Notes under the pieces: generated by a model
The model's database searches: none
What the model saw: the letters and a program-made list of their open reading frames with translations, nothing else
What the model was told of the DNA's origin: nothing
Shown: positions 16,624 to 25,526 of the stretch, piece by piece
How the letters are laid out: each line of letters starts with the position of its first letter
Position numbering within the stretch: the stretch's first letter is position 1
Program-made: the position numbers and the translations under genes
From: Actinomycetes bacterium
GTDB lineage: Bacteria > Actinomycetota > Acidimicrobiia > Acidimicrobiales > RAAP-2
DNA length: 38,961 nucleotides
Assembly (NCBI GenBank): GCA_021820665.1
Contig: JAKADK010000018.1
Coordinates: forward strand, 1 to 38,961
Direction of reading: 5' to 3'

Positions 16624-17046
16624 TCAGAACAAGCCCTGCGGGGCGCTCTCCTCCCCCGACCCCGCCGGCCCGATTCCGTCGTCCGGAGCGGTGTCGCCGG
16701 TGGACCGCTCCTCAGCCACAGCACCGCGCGAGGGCGCCTCCGGGACACGGTCGCCGACCACGTCGGCGTCACCTGACGAGTCGGCGATGTCACCCCGGCC
16801 GATCGCCTCCAGCCGCGGCACCAGCTCCTCGACCTGCATCCTGGTCCGGCGCAACCGGCGATCCAGCTCGTCGACGATCGCCGTGGCCCGCTCGAGCCGC
16901 GCCACGAGCCGGTCGACGTCGACTACCCCCGCCTCGAACTCCTCGATGATGGCGTCCAGCTCGGCCGACGCATCGGCGTAGGTCAGCGTCGCCGCCGCCG
17001 GGACGTCGCTCCCAGCTCGATCCCCTCCGCTCGTGTTCGGTGCCAT
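16624..17046 (-). CDS. xseB: Exodeoxyribonuclease VII small subunit, with long C-terminal tail
   Basis: Residues about 22-80 match the XseB coiled-coil domain: TYADASAELDAIIEEFEAG, then DRLVARLERATAIVDELDRR. XseB binds XseA to form exonuclease VII, which degrades single-stranded DNA to oligonucleotides. ATG 17046 shares one base with the xseA stop (TGATG), the classical arrangement. XseB is usually around 80 residues; this one is 140, with a Pro-, Gly- and acid-rich tail of about 55 residues that looks disordered. The tail is either a lineage-specific extension or a sign that the natural stop was lost. Confidence 0.9.
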   Translation of the reverse strand: MAPNTSGGDRAGSDVPAAATLTYADASAELDAIIEEFEAGVVDVDRLVARLERATAIVDELDRRLRRTRMQVEELVPRLEAIGRGDIADSSGDADVVGDRVPEAPSRGAVAEERSTGDTAPDDGIGPAGSGEESAPQGLF

Positions 17047-18458
17047 CACCGCTGGGTTCCTCCGTGCTCGTCGTCGTGCTCTCCGTCCCCGCCACCGTGC
17101 CGCCGGGTGACCGACACGTCCTCCACCCGGGCCCGCACCGCGCCGTCGGCCGCCTGGATGGCCAACCGGGCGCCGGCCCGGATCCCTGCCACCGAGCGCA
17201 CGACCCGCCCGTCCTCGTCGCGTGTCACCGTATACCCCCGCTCCAGTTGCCGGTGGTAGTCGTAGGCGGCGAGGAGCCGGCGCCACTGCGTGAGCTGGCT
17301 CTCCTCGGTGACGAGCCGTCGCCGGCTCGAACGCGAGAGCCGGATGGCGGTGTCGGTCACTGCGCCTTCGGCGTCGCGGACGACCCGTCGCGCACCGACG
17401 GCCATGGCCGTGGCCCGGGCCCCGAGCGCCGCCGCGTGCCCGTCGATGCGGCGCTGGGCCTCCGACCTGAGGGTGGCCGCCTGGTGGGCCAGCCGGTCGG
17501 CCTGCCGGTCGAGCTGGGTCCGGGCGCCGGTCGCGACCCGCAGTCCCGCCTCGACACCTGCCGACCAGGCGGCGTCGACCCTCCGGGCCAGCTCCTGGGC
17601 GCACTCCGTCGGCGTGATCCAGGCCCGGTTCGCCACCTCGTCGGCCACCGAGAGGTCGCCCGTATGCCCGATCCCGGTCCACACGGCGATCGGCGACGTA
17701 GCGATCGCCCGCGCCACGGGTTCGGTGTCGAACGCGGCCAGGTCGGCCTTCGATCCACCGCCCCGTACCACGGCGATCACGTCGCATTCCGATCGGCCGA
17801 GGACGGCGATGGCCTGCGCCACCGACGCCGGGGCTTCACGGCCCTGCACCTGGGCCGCCACGACCGTCACGCGGAACGCCATGCCGGAGGCCGCCAGCGA
17901 CCCGACGAAGTCCCGGTACCCCTCGGTGCCCGGGCTGGCTACGAGCCCGACCCGCAACGGGGGCACGGGAACAGGGATCGACCGGTTCCGGTCGAACACA
18001 CCGTCGTCGATGAGCGCCCTGACCACCCGGGCCCGTTCCGCCGCCACGTTCCCGAGGAGCGCGTCGGTGTCCATCTCCGAGAGGATGAGGCTGATGTCTC
18101 CGCGGGCCCGGTAGAGCTGGAGCTCTCCACGTACCCGGACGACGAGGCCTGCGTCCAGGGTGATACCCAGCCCGTCGAGCTTCGCCCGGAGCCGGCCCCA
18201 TCGGCCCGACCAGCAGATGACCTTCAGGACCGGGGCGCCCGCATCCTTCGCCCCCGCCGGATCGACCAGATCCAGGTAGCAATGTCCCCGGGAGCTCACG
18301 TTGAAGGACCGGACCTCACCGGCCACCCAGATCTCGGTCGGGAACGCCCCTCGCAGCGCCTGCTCGATCCCCTGGTAGAGCTCGGTGATAGAGAGCACGG
18401 GCTTGCCGTCGTGATCCGCCACGGGCGACCCAAGCTTCGACGAGGGGGCGGGGGGCAC
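17046..18458 (-). CDS. xseA: Exodeoxyribonuclease VII large subunit
   Basis: This 470-residue catalytic subunit of exonuclease VII begins with an OB-fold nucleic-acid-binding domain (about residues 22-125: LSITELYQGIEQALRG, IWVAGEVRSFN, HCYLDLVD). The catalytic core follows, with the family signatures VVRGGGSKADLAAFD and AVWTGIGHTGDLSVADEVA, and then ITPTECAQELARR. A long coiled coil leads to the C-terminal RGYTVTRDEDG segment. Length is normal for the family. The start is GTG 18458. No ribosome site is seen, but a -10 box TAACCT lies six bases upstream, suggesting a leaderless mRNA. It is cotranscribed with xseB and divergent from rnpB. Confidence 0.95.
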   Translation of the reverse strand: MPPAPSSKLGSPVADHDGKPVLSITELYQGIEQALRGAFPTEIWVAGEVRSFNVSSRGHCYLDLVDPAGAKDAGAPVLKVICWSGRWGRLRAKLDGLGITLDAGLVVRVRGELQLYRARGDISLILSEMDTDALLGNVAAERARVVRALIDDGVFDRNRSIPVPVPPLRVGLVASPGTEGYRDFVGSLAASGMAFRVTVVAAQVQGREAPASVAQAIAVLGRSECDVIAVVRGGGSKADLAAFDTEPVARAIATSPIAVWTGIGHTGDLSVADEVANRAWITPTECAQELARRVDAAWSAGVEAGLRVATGARTQLDRQADRLAHQAATLRSEAQRRIDGHAAALGARATAMAVGARRVVRDAEGAVTDTAIRLSRSSRRRLVTEESQLTQWRRLLAAYDYHRQLERGYTVTRDEDGRVVRSVAGIRAGARLAIQAADGAVRARVEDVSVTRRHGGGDGEHDDEHGGTQR

Positions 18459-18464
18459 GCCGAC

Positions 18465-18470
18465 AGGTTA
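18465..18470 (-). promoter_or_regulatory. Probable -10 box of xseA, leaderless
   Basis: TAACCT on the minus strand fits the actinobacterial -10 consensus TANNNT. It sits six bases before the GTG of xseA, so the transcript would begin at or next to the start codon. No convincing -35 box is visible. Confidence 0.45.
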
Positions 18471-18584
18471 GAGCCGCGATGCGCCGGGCGGAAGCGACGA
18501 TCTGGGCCGCGATGCGACGGGCGACGAACAGGAGACACACCGCGCCGCACCGGGCCACCGGCATGTGGAAGGATGACCGGGACG

Positions 18585-18967
<383 letters not shown>

Positions 18968-18997
18968 GTCTTCAGGGTCGAGCGCTGGGTCGGTGGT

Positions 18998-19024
18998 GGC
19001 TACCCTGCTGGTGCCGGGGGTTTT
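18998..19024 (+). terminator. Possible intrinsic terminator of rnpB
   Basis: GGC(T)ACC pairs with GGTGCC around a five-base loop, with one bulged T. The stem is followed by five G and then TTTT. It lies about 30 bases after the rnpB 3' end. The five G between stem and T-tract make it a weak candidate. Confidence 0.35.
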
Positions 19025-19424
19025 CTCAGACCCACGAGCACTCTTCCCAGGACTCTGGTTTCACCACGAACACTGTCCGTTGCTGCCAACATCCGGACCC
19101 GGAACGCCAGCGCACCCAGCGCCTTTGACGGTGGGACCGGCCGGCTCGCCCCACCTGTGCCCGGATTGTCTGTTCGGGTCCACCTGCCTGCGTCGTGATC
19201 CGCCAATCGGACAAGCGCCAGATCGCCGGTTCCGGCGTTGAGCTGCCGACGTTCAGCTGCCAGAGACCGGATGTCGCTGTCGATGGGGCCGATAGCCGGG
19301 CTGCAGCGCGCTCCAGAGGATTGGTTCTGCGTACCTTCGGACCCAGGAGTGGGCGGAATCCCGATCGCGTGTGAGCCTTCGCGGGGACTGGCGTCCGCCG
19401 TCTCAGATGTTCGACCTGTAGCAT
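19025..19424. other. 400-base region without a recognisable gene
   Basis: This lies between the rnpB terminator and the antitoxin gene. Open frames exist on both strands but none resembles a known protein or has a good ribosome site. TAGCAT lies directly before the antitoxin ATG; it is too close to that ATG to be its -10 box in the usual spacing. Confidence 0.35.
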
Positions 19425-19697
19425 ATGACGACGGTAGGGATCCGAGAGCTACGACAACGAGCGAGCGCCCTGCTGCGACAGGTGGAACGGGGGGAATCGA
19501 TCGAGATCACCGATCGGGGTCGACCCGTAGCCCTGCTCTCGCCCCTACCCGGCGGGAGCCCGCTCGAGCGGATGCGCCTCGTTGGCGACATCGAGCCGGC
19601 GGCCGGCAGCCTCGGTGACCTCCCGGCACCACTCCCTTCGCAAGCTCTCGAGCCACCGTCGAGGGTCCTGGCCCGTCTTCGAGAACATGAACGCTGA
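19425..19697 (+). CDS. Type II antitoxin, Phd/YefM (VapB-like) family
   Basis: This 90-residue protein begins MTTVGIRELRQRASALLRQV, then GESIEITDRGRPVALL. This is the DNA-binding N-terminal domain of prevent-host-death (Phd/YefM) antitoxins. The C-terminal part (residues 45-90) is Pro- and charge-rich and would wrap around the toxin. It should neutralise the PIN-domain toxin encoded next and repress the operon together with it. The stop shares a base with the toxin start (TGATG, 19695-19699). No ribosome site is visible before the ATG. Confidence 0.9.
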   Translation: MTTVGIRELRQRASALLRQVERGESIEITDRGRPVALLSPLPGGSPLERMRLVGDIEPAAGSLGDLPAPLPSQALEPPSRVLARLREHER

Positions 19698-20089
19698 TGG
19701 CCGCGACCTATCTCGACTCATCGGCGATCGTAAAGCTCGTCGTCGAGGAGCCAGAGTCCACGGCACTGGGGCGGTATCTGCGCCGCCGGAGACCGTTGGT
19801 CTCCAGCGCCCTTGCTCGCGCCGAGGTGCTGCGCGCCCTCCTGCAAGAAGGTGACGTCGGAGTTGCCCGCGGCCGCGCCGTGCTCGGTCGGATCGACATG
19901 ATCCGGGTCACTGACAGGGTCCTCGGCGCAGCTGGAGTGCTGATGCTTCCCGACCTTCGCTCGCTCGACGCCATCCACCTTGCCAGCGCTCAGCTGATCG
20001 GCTCTGACCTTGCCCAAGTCGTCAACTACGACCGGCGTATGCTTGCCGCAGCTCAACAGCTCGGTCTGCAGGCGGCCATCCCCACGTAG
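19697..20089 (+). CDS. PIN-domain ribonuclease toxin (VapC-like)
   Basis: This 130-residue PIN-domain protein retains the four acidic active-site residues expected for a Mg-dependent ribonuclease: Asp7 (YLDSSAIVK), Glu43 (RAEVLRAL), Asp91 (SLDAIHLASA) and Asp112 (VNYDRRM). VapC toxins cut tRNA or rRNA and stop translation; the target here is unknown. Length is normal, and translation is coupled to the antitoxin by a one-base overlap. The pair lies in a stretch with gene remnants on both sides, as is common for mobile toxin-antitoxin modules. All catalytic residues are present, so it is probably active. Confidence 0.92.
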   Translation: MAATYLDSSAIVKLVVEEPESTALGRYLRRRRPLVSSALARAEVLRALLQEGDVGVARGRAVLGRIDMIRVTDRVLGAAGVLMLPDLRSLDAIHLASAQLIGSDLAQVVNYDRRMLAAAQQLGLQAAIPT

Positions 20090-20339
20090 CCCTGGCCCAA
20101 CGCAGGGACCAGCGCCCGCACGCGCCTGCGCTGGTGTTGTGGTAGCCGCGGCCGTCGTTGCGGCATCGCGTTCTGTGCTCGGTCCGCGCCGCGAGATCGC
20201 CGGAATGCACGGCACGTGTGATTCCTCTGGCGCTGTCATTCTGCGCCCTGGCCATGACATCGGCGGCCGCGTCGACCGGGCCCGAGACGGTGCCGACACG
20301 GCCTACACCAGCTAGGCGAGAGCATCAACCAGTTGCCAC

Positions 20340-20567
20340 TTGATCGAGCTACTGCTTGCCTATCTGCTGGTGGCCATCACTATCGACGACAAACGGTTCG
20401 CTGACCTCCTCGCCTCCGCTCCCGTCGAGACCTGGGACGCCCCGCCGCTGTGCGAGAACTGGCAGATCCGCCACGTTATCGCCCACATGACCATGCCGGC
20501 ACGGTTCACACCCGCGCAGTTCGGTACCGCGACGGCGGCGGCCGGGGGGAACTTCACCCTGACATGA
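20340..20567 (+). pseudogene. Truncated maleylpyruvate isomerase-like (DinB-fold) N-terminus
   Basis: The 75-residue frame (TTG start) reads FADLLASAPVETWDAPPLCE, then NWQIRHVIAHMTMPARFTPA. This matches the N-terminal metal-binding helix region of the actinobacterial maleylpyruvate isomerase family, usually mycothiol-linked and about 200 residues long (LC.GW.VRDVVAHLTMPARF). The His of VIAHMTMP would be a metal ligand. The frame stops after GNFTLT, where full-length relatives continue with NRM.DR. The next 140 bases show no convincing continuation in any frame. It is therefore a truncated remnant, unless a short form is functional. Confidence 0.6.
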
Positions 20568-20706
20568 CGCTCTCCCGGACGCTCCGGTGGCGGCGGACCG
20601 CTTGCGCCTCGACTGACGCGGCGCTAAGAACTTCGTAAGGGCGCAGCCGGACGGGCCTCCCTCGCACGGGTTCCCGCCGCTGCCCGGATACAGGGGGAAC
20701 CAGGAC

Positions 20707-23196
20707 ATGCGACGTTGGGTCCGTAGGCTGTCGGCCGTCTCGAGCCTGGTGCTCCTGACCGGGTTGCTCTCGGGGGTGATGCTCACCGTCGCTGCCACAC
20801 CGGCGGCGTCAGGGGCATCCTCGGGGTCGCAGACGCCGGCGCCGTCGGGGTACTGGGAGGCCGGAGCCACCGGGGGGGTCTTCTCGTTCGGCGCCGCCGG
20901 CTTCCACGGGTCGATGGGCGCCACTCCCCTGGACGCGCCGGTGGTGGGGATGGCGGCCACGCCGTCGAGCACCGGGTACTGGGAGGTGGCCGCCGACGGC
21001 GGGGTGTTCGCCTTCGGGAACGCCGGGTTCTACGGCTCGATGGCCGGGAAGAAGCTGAACGCGCCCATCGTGGGGATGGCGGCCACGCCCGGCGGCAACG
21101 GCTACTGGCTGGTGGCGGCGGACGGCGGGGTGTTTGCCTTCGGCACCGCCGGCTTCTACGGATCGATGGGCGGGATCAAGCTGAACGCCCCGGTGGTGGG
21201 GATGGCGGCCGCCCCGACCGGGAACGGCTACTGGCTGGTGGCGGCGGACGGTGGGGTGTTCAATTTCGGATCGGCGGCCTTCTACGGTTCGATGGGCGGG
21301 CAGCACCTGGTCAAGCCGGTGGTCGGCATGGCGGCACTCCCGGGCGGGAGCGGCTACTGGCTGGTGGCGGCGGACGGAGGGATCTTCTCCTTCGGGGAGG
21401 CCCCCTTCTTCGGTTCGATGGGCGGGGTCAAGCTGAGTCGCCCCGTGGTCGGCATGGCGGCCACGTCGGACGGTGCCGGCTACTGGCTGGCGGCGGCGGA
21501 CGGAGGGATCTTCTCCTTCGGGGACGCCAGGTTCCGGGGCTCGATGGCCGACGTCCACCTGAACGGCCCCGTGGTGGGCATGGCCCCGGTCGGACCGGCC
21601 GTCGGGGGCAAGGTGCTCCTCGTCGGCACGTACAACGGGATCCCCGGGCAGTACACCACCATCCAGGCGGCGGTGGATGCCGCCCAGCCCGGCGACTGGA
21701 TCCTCATCGCTCCCGGTGACTACCACTCCGAGACCGACATGACGTCCCCGCCGACCCCGACCGACGTGAGCAACGGCTGGTACGGGGGAGTGGAGATCTC
21801 CACCCCGGACATCCACCTGCGGGGCATGGACCGCAACACCACCGTGATCGACGGGACGCTTCCCGGCTCTCCCCAGTGCTCCAGCAATCCCGCCGACCAG
21901 AACCCCGGTCCCACGGTGTCGGGGTACTCGGAACCGGTGGGACAGAACGGCATCGTCGTGTGGAAGGCCGACAACGTGAGCATCCAGAACCTCACCGTTT
22001 GCAACTACCAGAACACCACCACCGGGAGCGGCAACGAGATCTTCTGGAACGGCGGCTGGGAGTCCGGGAAGATCGGGATGTCCGGCTACTCGGGCAGCTA
22101 CCTGACCGCCACCGACAGCTTCGACGGCTCGGCCAGCGAGGACGTCAACGGAACGACGGAGAGCGTCAAGCTGAGCGGCAACTACGGCATCTTCTCGGCC
22201 TCGGCCGCCGGACCGGGGATCTGGAACCAGATCTACGCCAACAACTTCGTGGACTCCGACATGTACGTCGGAGCATGCCAGCAGGCGTGCGATGCCTGGA
22301 TCAACAACGCGTGGATGGAGAACAGCGGGCTCGGCTACTCCGGCACCAACTCCGGTGGGACGTTCGTGATCTCCAACTCCCAGTTCGACAACAACGTGGA
22401 CGGCTTCGACACCAACACCCAGAGCGTGGGTGATCCCCCGCCGCCACAGAACGGGGACTGCCCCGACGGCGGGATCAGCGGCATCACCCGGACCCGCTCG
22501 TGCTGGGTGTTCATGGACAACAACAGCCACAACAACAACAACGCCAACGCCCCCGGGTTCGGCGCGACCGCCGAGCCGGACGGGACCGGGATGACCGTGT
22601 CGGGCGCCACCAACGACACGGTGATGAACAACACCTTCGCCAACAACGGCGCCTGGGGCACGCTCTTCGTCCCGTACCCCGACACCAACCCGGGGGCGAC
22701 CGGCGTGTGCACGGGCTCGGGCGGCCACCTGGTCCCGGTCTCGTCGACGACGACGGTGTGCATCTACGACGCGGAGGGCGACGCACTCCTCCACAACACC
22801 TACGTGAACGACGGCTTCTTCGGCAACCCGTCAAACGGGGACTACGGAGCGATCAACTTCTTCTCCGGAGAACCGCAGAACTGCTTCGCCGGGAACACCC
22901 AGCCCAACGGGAGCTCCCCGGCCGACCTGGAGCAGACCCAGGGCGTCTGCGGCCCGAAGACCACGACGACGTCGCTGAGCCAGCTCGGTAATCCCGACTC
23001 CCTCGTCAACCAGGTCCTGTGCGACACCGGGTTCGCATCCGCCTTCGGGCAGACGTGCTCGTCCACGAACGACAAGTACCCGACGCCGTCCAGCTCGGCC
23101 CCGGTCCTGACCTCGGTGCCGAACCTGCCCACCATGCCCAACCCGTGCGTGGACGTGCCGGCAAACGCCTGGTGCCCGTCGGGCAAGCCAGCCTGA
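20707..23196 (+). CDS. Secreted protein: six 42-residue GYW repeats plus parallel beta-helix domain
   Basis: This 829-residue exported protein has a signal peptide (MRRWVRRLSAVSSLVLLTGL, cleavage near residue 37). Six tandem 42-residue repeats follow, of the form GYWLVAADGGVFAFG then FYGSMGG and PVVGMAA (about residues 48-299), likely blades of a propeller-like fold. The rest, from GQYTTIQAAVDAAQPGDWIL (about residue 316), looks like a right-handed parallel beta-helix of the pectate-lyase type, rich in Asn and Gly, with several Cys that could form disulfides. Such domains bind or cleave polysaccharides; no catalytic residues can be named. Its position at the head of a glycosyltransferase region fits a surface role. 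GGGGGAACCAGGAC lies just upstream of ATG 20707. Confidence 0.85.
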   Translation: MRRWVRRLSAVSSLVLLTGLLSGVMLTVAATPAASGASSGSQTPAPSGYWEAGATGGVFSFGAAGFHGSMGATPLDAPVVGMAATPSSTGYWEVAADGGVFAFGNAGFYGSMAGKKLNAPIVGMAATPGGNGYWLVAADGGVFAFGTAGFYGSMGGIKLNAPVVGMAAAPTGNGYWLVAADGGVFNFGSAAFYGSMGGQHLVKPVVGMAALPGGSGYWLVAADGGIFSFGEAPFFGSMGGVKLSRPVVGMAATSDGAGYWLAAADGGIFSFGDARFRGSMADVHLNGPVVGMAPVGPAVGGKVLLVGTYNGIPGQYTTIQAAVDAAQPGDWILIAPGDYHSETDMTSPPTPTDVSNGWYGGVEISTPDIHLRGMDRNTTVIDGTLPGSPQCSSNPADQNPGPTVSGYSEPVGQNGIVVWKADNVSIQNLTVCNYQNTTTGSGNEIFWNGGWESGKIGMSGYSGSYLTATDSFDGSASEDVNGTTESVKLSGNYGIFSASAAGPGIWNQIYANNFVDSDMYVGACQQACDAWINNAWMENSGLGYSGTNSGGTFVISNSQFDNNVDGFDTNTQSVGDPPPPQNGDCPDGGISGITRTRSCWVFMDNNSHNNNNANAPGFGATAEPDGTGMTVSGATNDTVMNNTFANNGAWGTLFVPYPDTNPGATGVCTGSGGHLVPVSSTTTVCIYDAEGDALLHNTYVNDGFFGNPSNGDYGAINFFSGEPQNCFAGNTQPNGSSPADLEQTQGVCGPKTTTTSLSQLGNPDSLVNQVLCDTGFASAFGQTCSSTNDKYPTPSSSAPVLTSVPNLPTMPNPCVDVPANAWCPSGKPA
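20848..21603 (+). repeat. Six tandem 126-bp coding repeats
   Basis: The units begin at 20848, 20974, 21100, 21226, 21352 and 21478. Each encodes 42 residues starting GYW and containing GGxFxFGxAxFxGSM and PVVGMA. The middle copies are the most alike, and the first (GYWEAGATGG) and last (ending PVGPAV) are the most diverged, as expected when repeats expand from the centre. Confidence 0.9.
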
Positions 23197-23227
23197 TGGG
23201 CAAGCCAGCCTGATGGGCAAGCCTGGC
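23181..23227 (+). repeat. 17-bp tandem repeat that copies the stop codon of the beta-helix gene
   Basis: GGGCAAGCCAGCCTGAT is present at 23181-23197 and again at 23198-23214, followed by a partial third copy (GGGCAAGCC, 23215-23223, running on to 23227). The first copy encodes the last residues of the gene (GKPA) and its TGA stop, so the array is a tandem duplication of the gene's 3' end into the spacer. Confidence 0.85.
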
Positions 23228-23255
23228 GGACCGGTGCAGGTCTCTCGACGGGGAG

Positions 23256-25247
23256 CTAGGCGAACAGGTCGGCCGGGTAGCCGAAGGCGCCCTCGGGGAC
23301 GAGAAGGCCGTCGAGAAGGGCCGTCCAGGCCTCGTCCTCCCCCGCCGGCTTGAGGGCGCACCGGCTGTCGAGGCGGCTCAGGTTGGGGCTGAACCAGGGA
23401 TCGCCGGCACGCAGCTCGTCGCCCCACTGCCGGAGGAACCGCTGGTAGTCCACGAAGTAGCCGGACAGTCCCCGGCTCACCGACTCGTAGTGGACCAGCT
23501 CGGCGTGAGGCGTGTAGAGCACCCGGTAACCGGCACGACGGAGGCGGAGGCAGAAGTCGACGTCGTTGAAGGCGATGGCGTAGGCGGGGTCGAACCCTCC
23601 CACCTCGTCGAACACCGACCGGCGCACCAGCAGGCACGCTCCGGTCACCGCGCTGTATGGCCGGACCACCCGGTCCCACAGCGCGAACCGGGTATCACCG
23701 GCCGGGAGACCCTGGAGGAGGTGGCCCGCCACGCCTCCCAGCCCAAGCACCACGCCGCCGTGCTGGAGGGAGCCATCGGGGTAGACGAGCCTCGCTCCCA
23801 CGGCACCGACCTCGGGTCGCTGGGCATGCTCCACCATCGCCACCAGCCACCCTGGCGAGCACGCCTCGATGTCGTTGTTCAAGAACAACAGCATCTCCGA
23901 CCGGCACGTCGCCGCTGCCGCGTTGTTGATGGCGGCCCAGTTGAACGGCCCCGAGATATCGAGGACCGACACACGGCCGTCGGTCCGGAACCGGTCGACC
24001 AGCGCCCGCGTCTCGGGCTCGGCGCTGCCGTTGTCCACCAGCACGATCTCGTCGATGGGGTGGGCCGGAGCGCGGTCGAGCGAGGCCAGGCACCTGGCGG
24101 TGAGGGCGGCCTGGTCCCGGAACGGCATGATGACAGCCACGCTCGGCCTGCCCTGGACGTGGTAGCGGACCCGCCACGTTCCGGCCACACTGCCGGCGAC
24201 GACCTCGGCGTCGAGGCCCCGCCGGTCGACGGCATCACGCACTGCCCGCCAGCACGCCGCCTGGTCCTGCTCCAGCTCCTGCGCCTGGTCCGGCTGCTGC
24301 TCCAGCTGCTGGTGCTGGTCCCCTGCGGTCGCTCGGGACCGTGATCTCCGCGTACGGCCGTGGTAGAGGACCCGGGGAACGTGGACGGCGCGACGCGCGT
24401 GCTCCGAGACCCGCAGCACGGTGTCGTAGTCCACGGCCAACCGGTCGTCCGCGGTGACCACGGGCCGGAGCCGGAGCCCCCCGGCGGCTTCGAGCACCGA
24501 ACGGCGGACCACGGCCAGGTGGCCGGTGTACGGTGCCGAGAGCAGGAGGTCCGGGGACCAGCCGGGCTTGAGCACCGGGCGGAGCGGCTCGCCCCGCCAG
24601 TCGACCTCGTCCTCGTCGGTGTAGACCAGATCGACGTCGTCGTGGCGCGCCACGGCCGCCATCACCTCGGCCAGGGCCTCGGGATCGAGTGTGGCATCGG
24701 CGTCGACCAGCGTGACGAACTCGCCCCTCAACCGGTCTGGTCCCCCCGCCCGCAATGGAACGACGGGCGGGAACGCACCGTCGGTCCGGCCACAGCCTCC
24801 GGCGATGGTGTCACCGAGCCGGAGGACATCGACTCGACGATCGGCTCGGGCGGCTCCGGGGAGCAGCGCCGACAATGCGCCACTGCCACTGCCGCTGCCA
24901 TTGCCGCCGTCGCCGTCGCCGTCCACCACCACGAGCAGCTCCCACGACCGGTAGGTCTGGGCCAGCACGGAGTCGACGCAGCCGGCCAGGAGCTCCCGGG
25001 GGGCGCCGGCAGCCTGGACGAAGATCGTGACGGACGGACCGTGCTCGGGGAGCGCGCCGGACCGCCGGGAGAATGCCCTCGCGGACGCCTGGTCGGCCAG
25101 CCACCGACGGTAGGTGTCCGGGGAGACATCCGGAACCCACGAGTCCCCCACCGGGGGCTCCACCGGGGGCTCGTCGAGAGCGGCGGCGAGCCGGTCGGCG
25201 CACCACGCCAGCGCGGCGGACAGCGCCTCATCGTCACGTTCAGACAC
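23256..25247 (-). CDS. Glycosyltransferase with two GT2 domains
   Basis: This 663-residue enzyme has two GT-A (family 2) domains. The first, about residues 70-320, begins PSVTIFVQAAGAPRELL and has VDADATLDPEAL and LVYTDEDEVDW. The second, about residues 400-640, begins PSVAVIMPFRDQAALTARCL and has VLVDNGSAEPETRALV, LLFLNNDIEACSPGW and FNDVDFCLRLRRAGYRVLY, as in rhamnosyl- and galactofuranosyl-type transferases. A Gln-rich linker (QHQQLEQQPDQAQELEQDQ) joins the two. It should be cytoplasmic and build a surface glycan. The frame is open upstream to 25481. GTG 25247 is chosen, with AGGAG about twelve bases upstream, but the start remains uncertain. Confidence 0.88.
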   Translation of the reverse strand: MSERDDEALSAALAWCADRLAAALDEPPVEPPVGDSWVPDVSPDTYRRWLADQASARAFSRRSGALPEHGPSVTIFVQAAGAPRELLAGCVDSVLAQTYRSWELLVVVDGDGDGGNGSGSGSGALSALLPGAARADRRVDVLRLGDTIAGGCGRTDGAFPPVVPLRAGGPDRLRGEFVTLVDADATLDPEALAEVMAAVARHDDVDLVYTDEDEVDWRGEPLRPVLKPGWSPDLLLSAPYTGHLAVVRRSVLEAAGGLRLRPVVTADDRLAVDYDTVLRVSEHARRAVHVPRVLYHGRTRRSRSRATAGDQHQQLEQQPDQAQELEQDQAACWRAVRDAVDRRGLDAEVVAGSVAGTWRVRYHVQGRPSVAVIMPFRDQAALTARCLASLDRAPAHPIDEIVLVDNGSAEPETRALVDRFRTDGRVSVLDISGPFNWAAINNAAAATCRSEMLLFLNNDIEACSPGWLVAMVEHAQRPEVGAVGARLVYPDGSLQHGGVVLGLGGVAGHLLQGLPAGDTRFALWDRVVRPYSAVTGACLLVRRSVFDEVGGFDPAYAIAFNDVDFCLRLRRAGYRVLYTPHAELVHYESVSRGLSGYFVDYQRFLRQWGDELRAGDPWFSPNLSRLDSRCALKPAGEDEAWTALLDGLLVPEGAFGYPADLFA

Positions 25248-25526
25248 CGACCGGTCGACTCCTTGCCTGCACACGACCCGCCAGCCTGCTCGTTGCCCCC
25301 TGCCCCCACCCGCCGGGAGCAGCCCGCTCCCCAGCGGACCAGCATTGTCCCGAGCGGCTTGCACCCGCCCCGCACGATACACTCCCAGCGTTTCCCAACT
25401 CACCCGGAGACGGGTCCCCGGGGCCGGCCCTGCGGGCCCGCTCCACGCCGGACCGCACGCATGCAGCGCCGGCGGCGGCACACGAACACCATGTCAGGCG
25501 ATCCGTCCGAGAGGAGGAACGGAGGA

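Noticed and set aside
18993..19241. Small Cys-containing protein after rnpB
   Set aside because: The frame overlaps the rnpB terminator-like hairpin, has no ribosome site and resembles nothing known.
20809..22794. 661-residue minus-strand frame opposite the beta-helix gene
   Set aside because: It is rich in His, Arg, Val and Gly repeats mirroring the coding repeats on the plus strand; no signal peptide or known motif.
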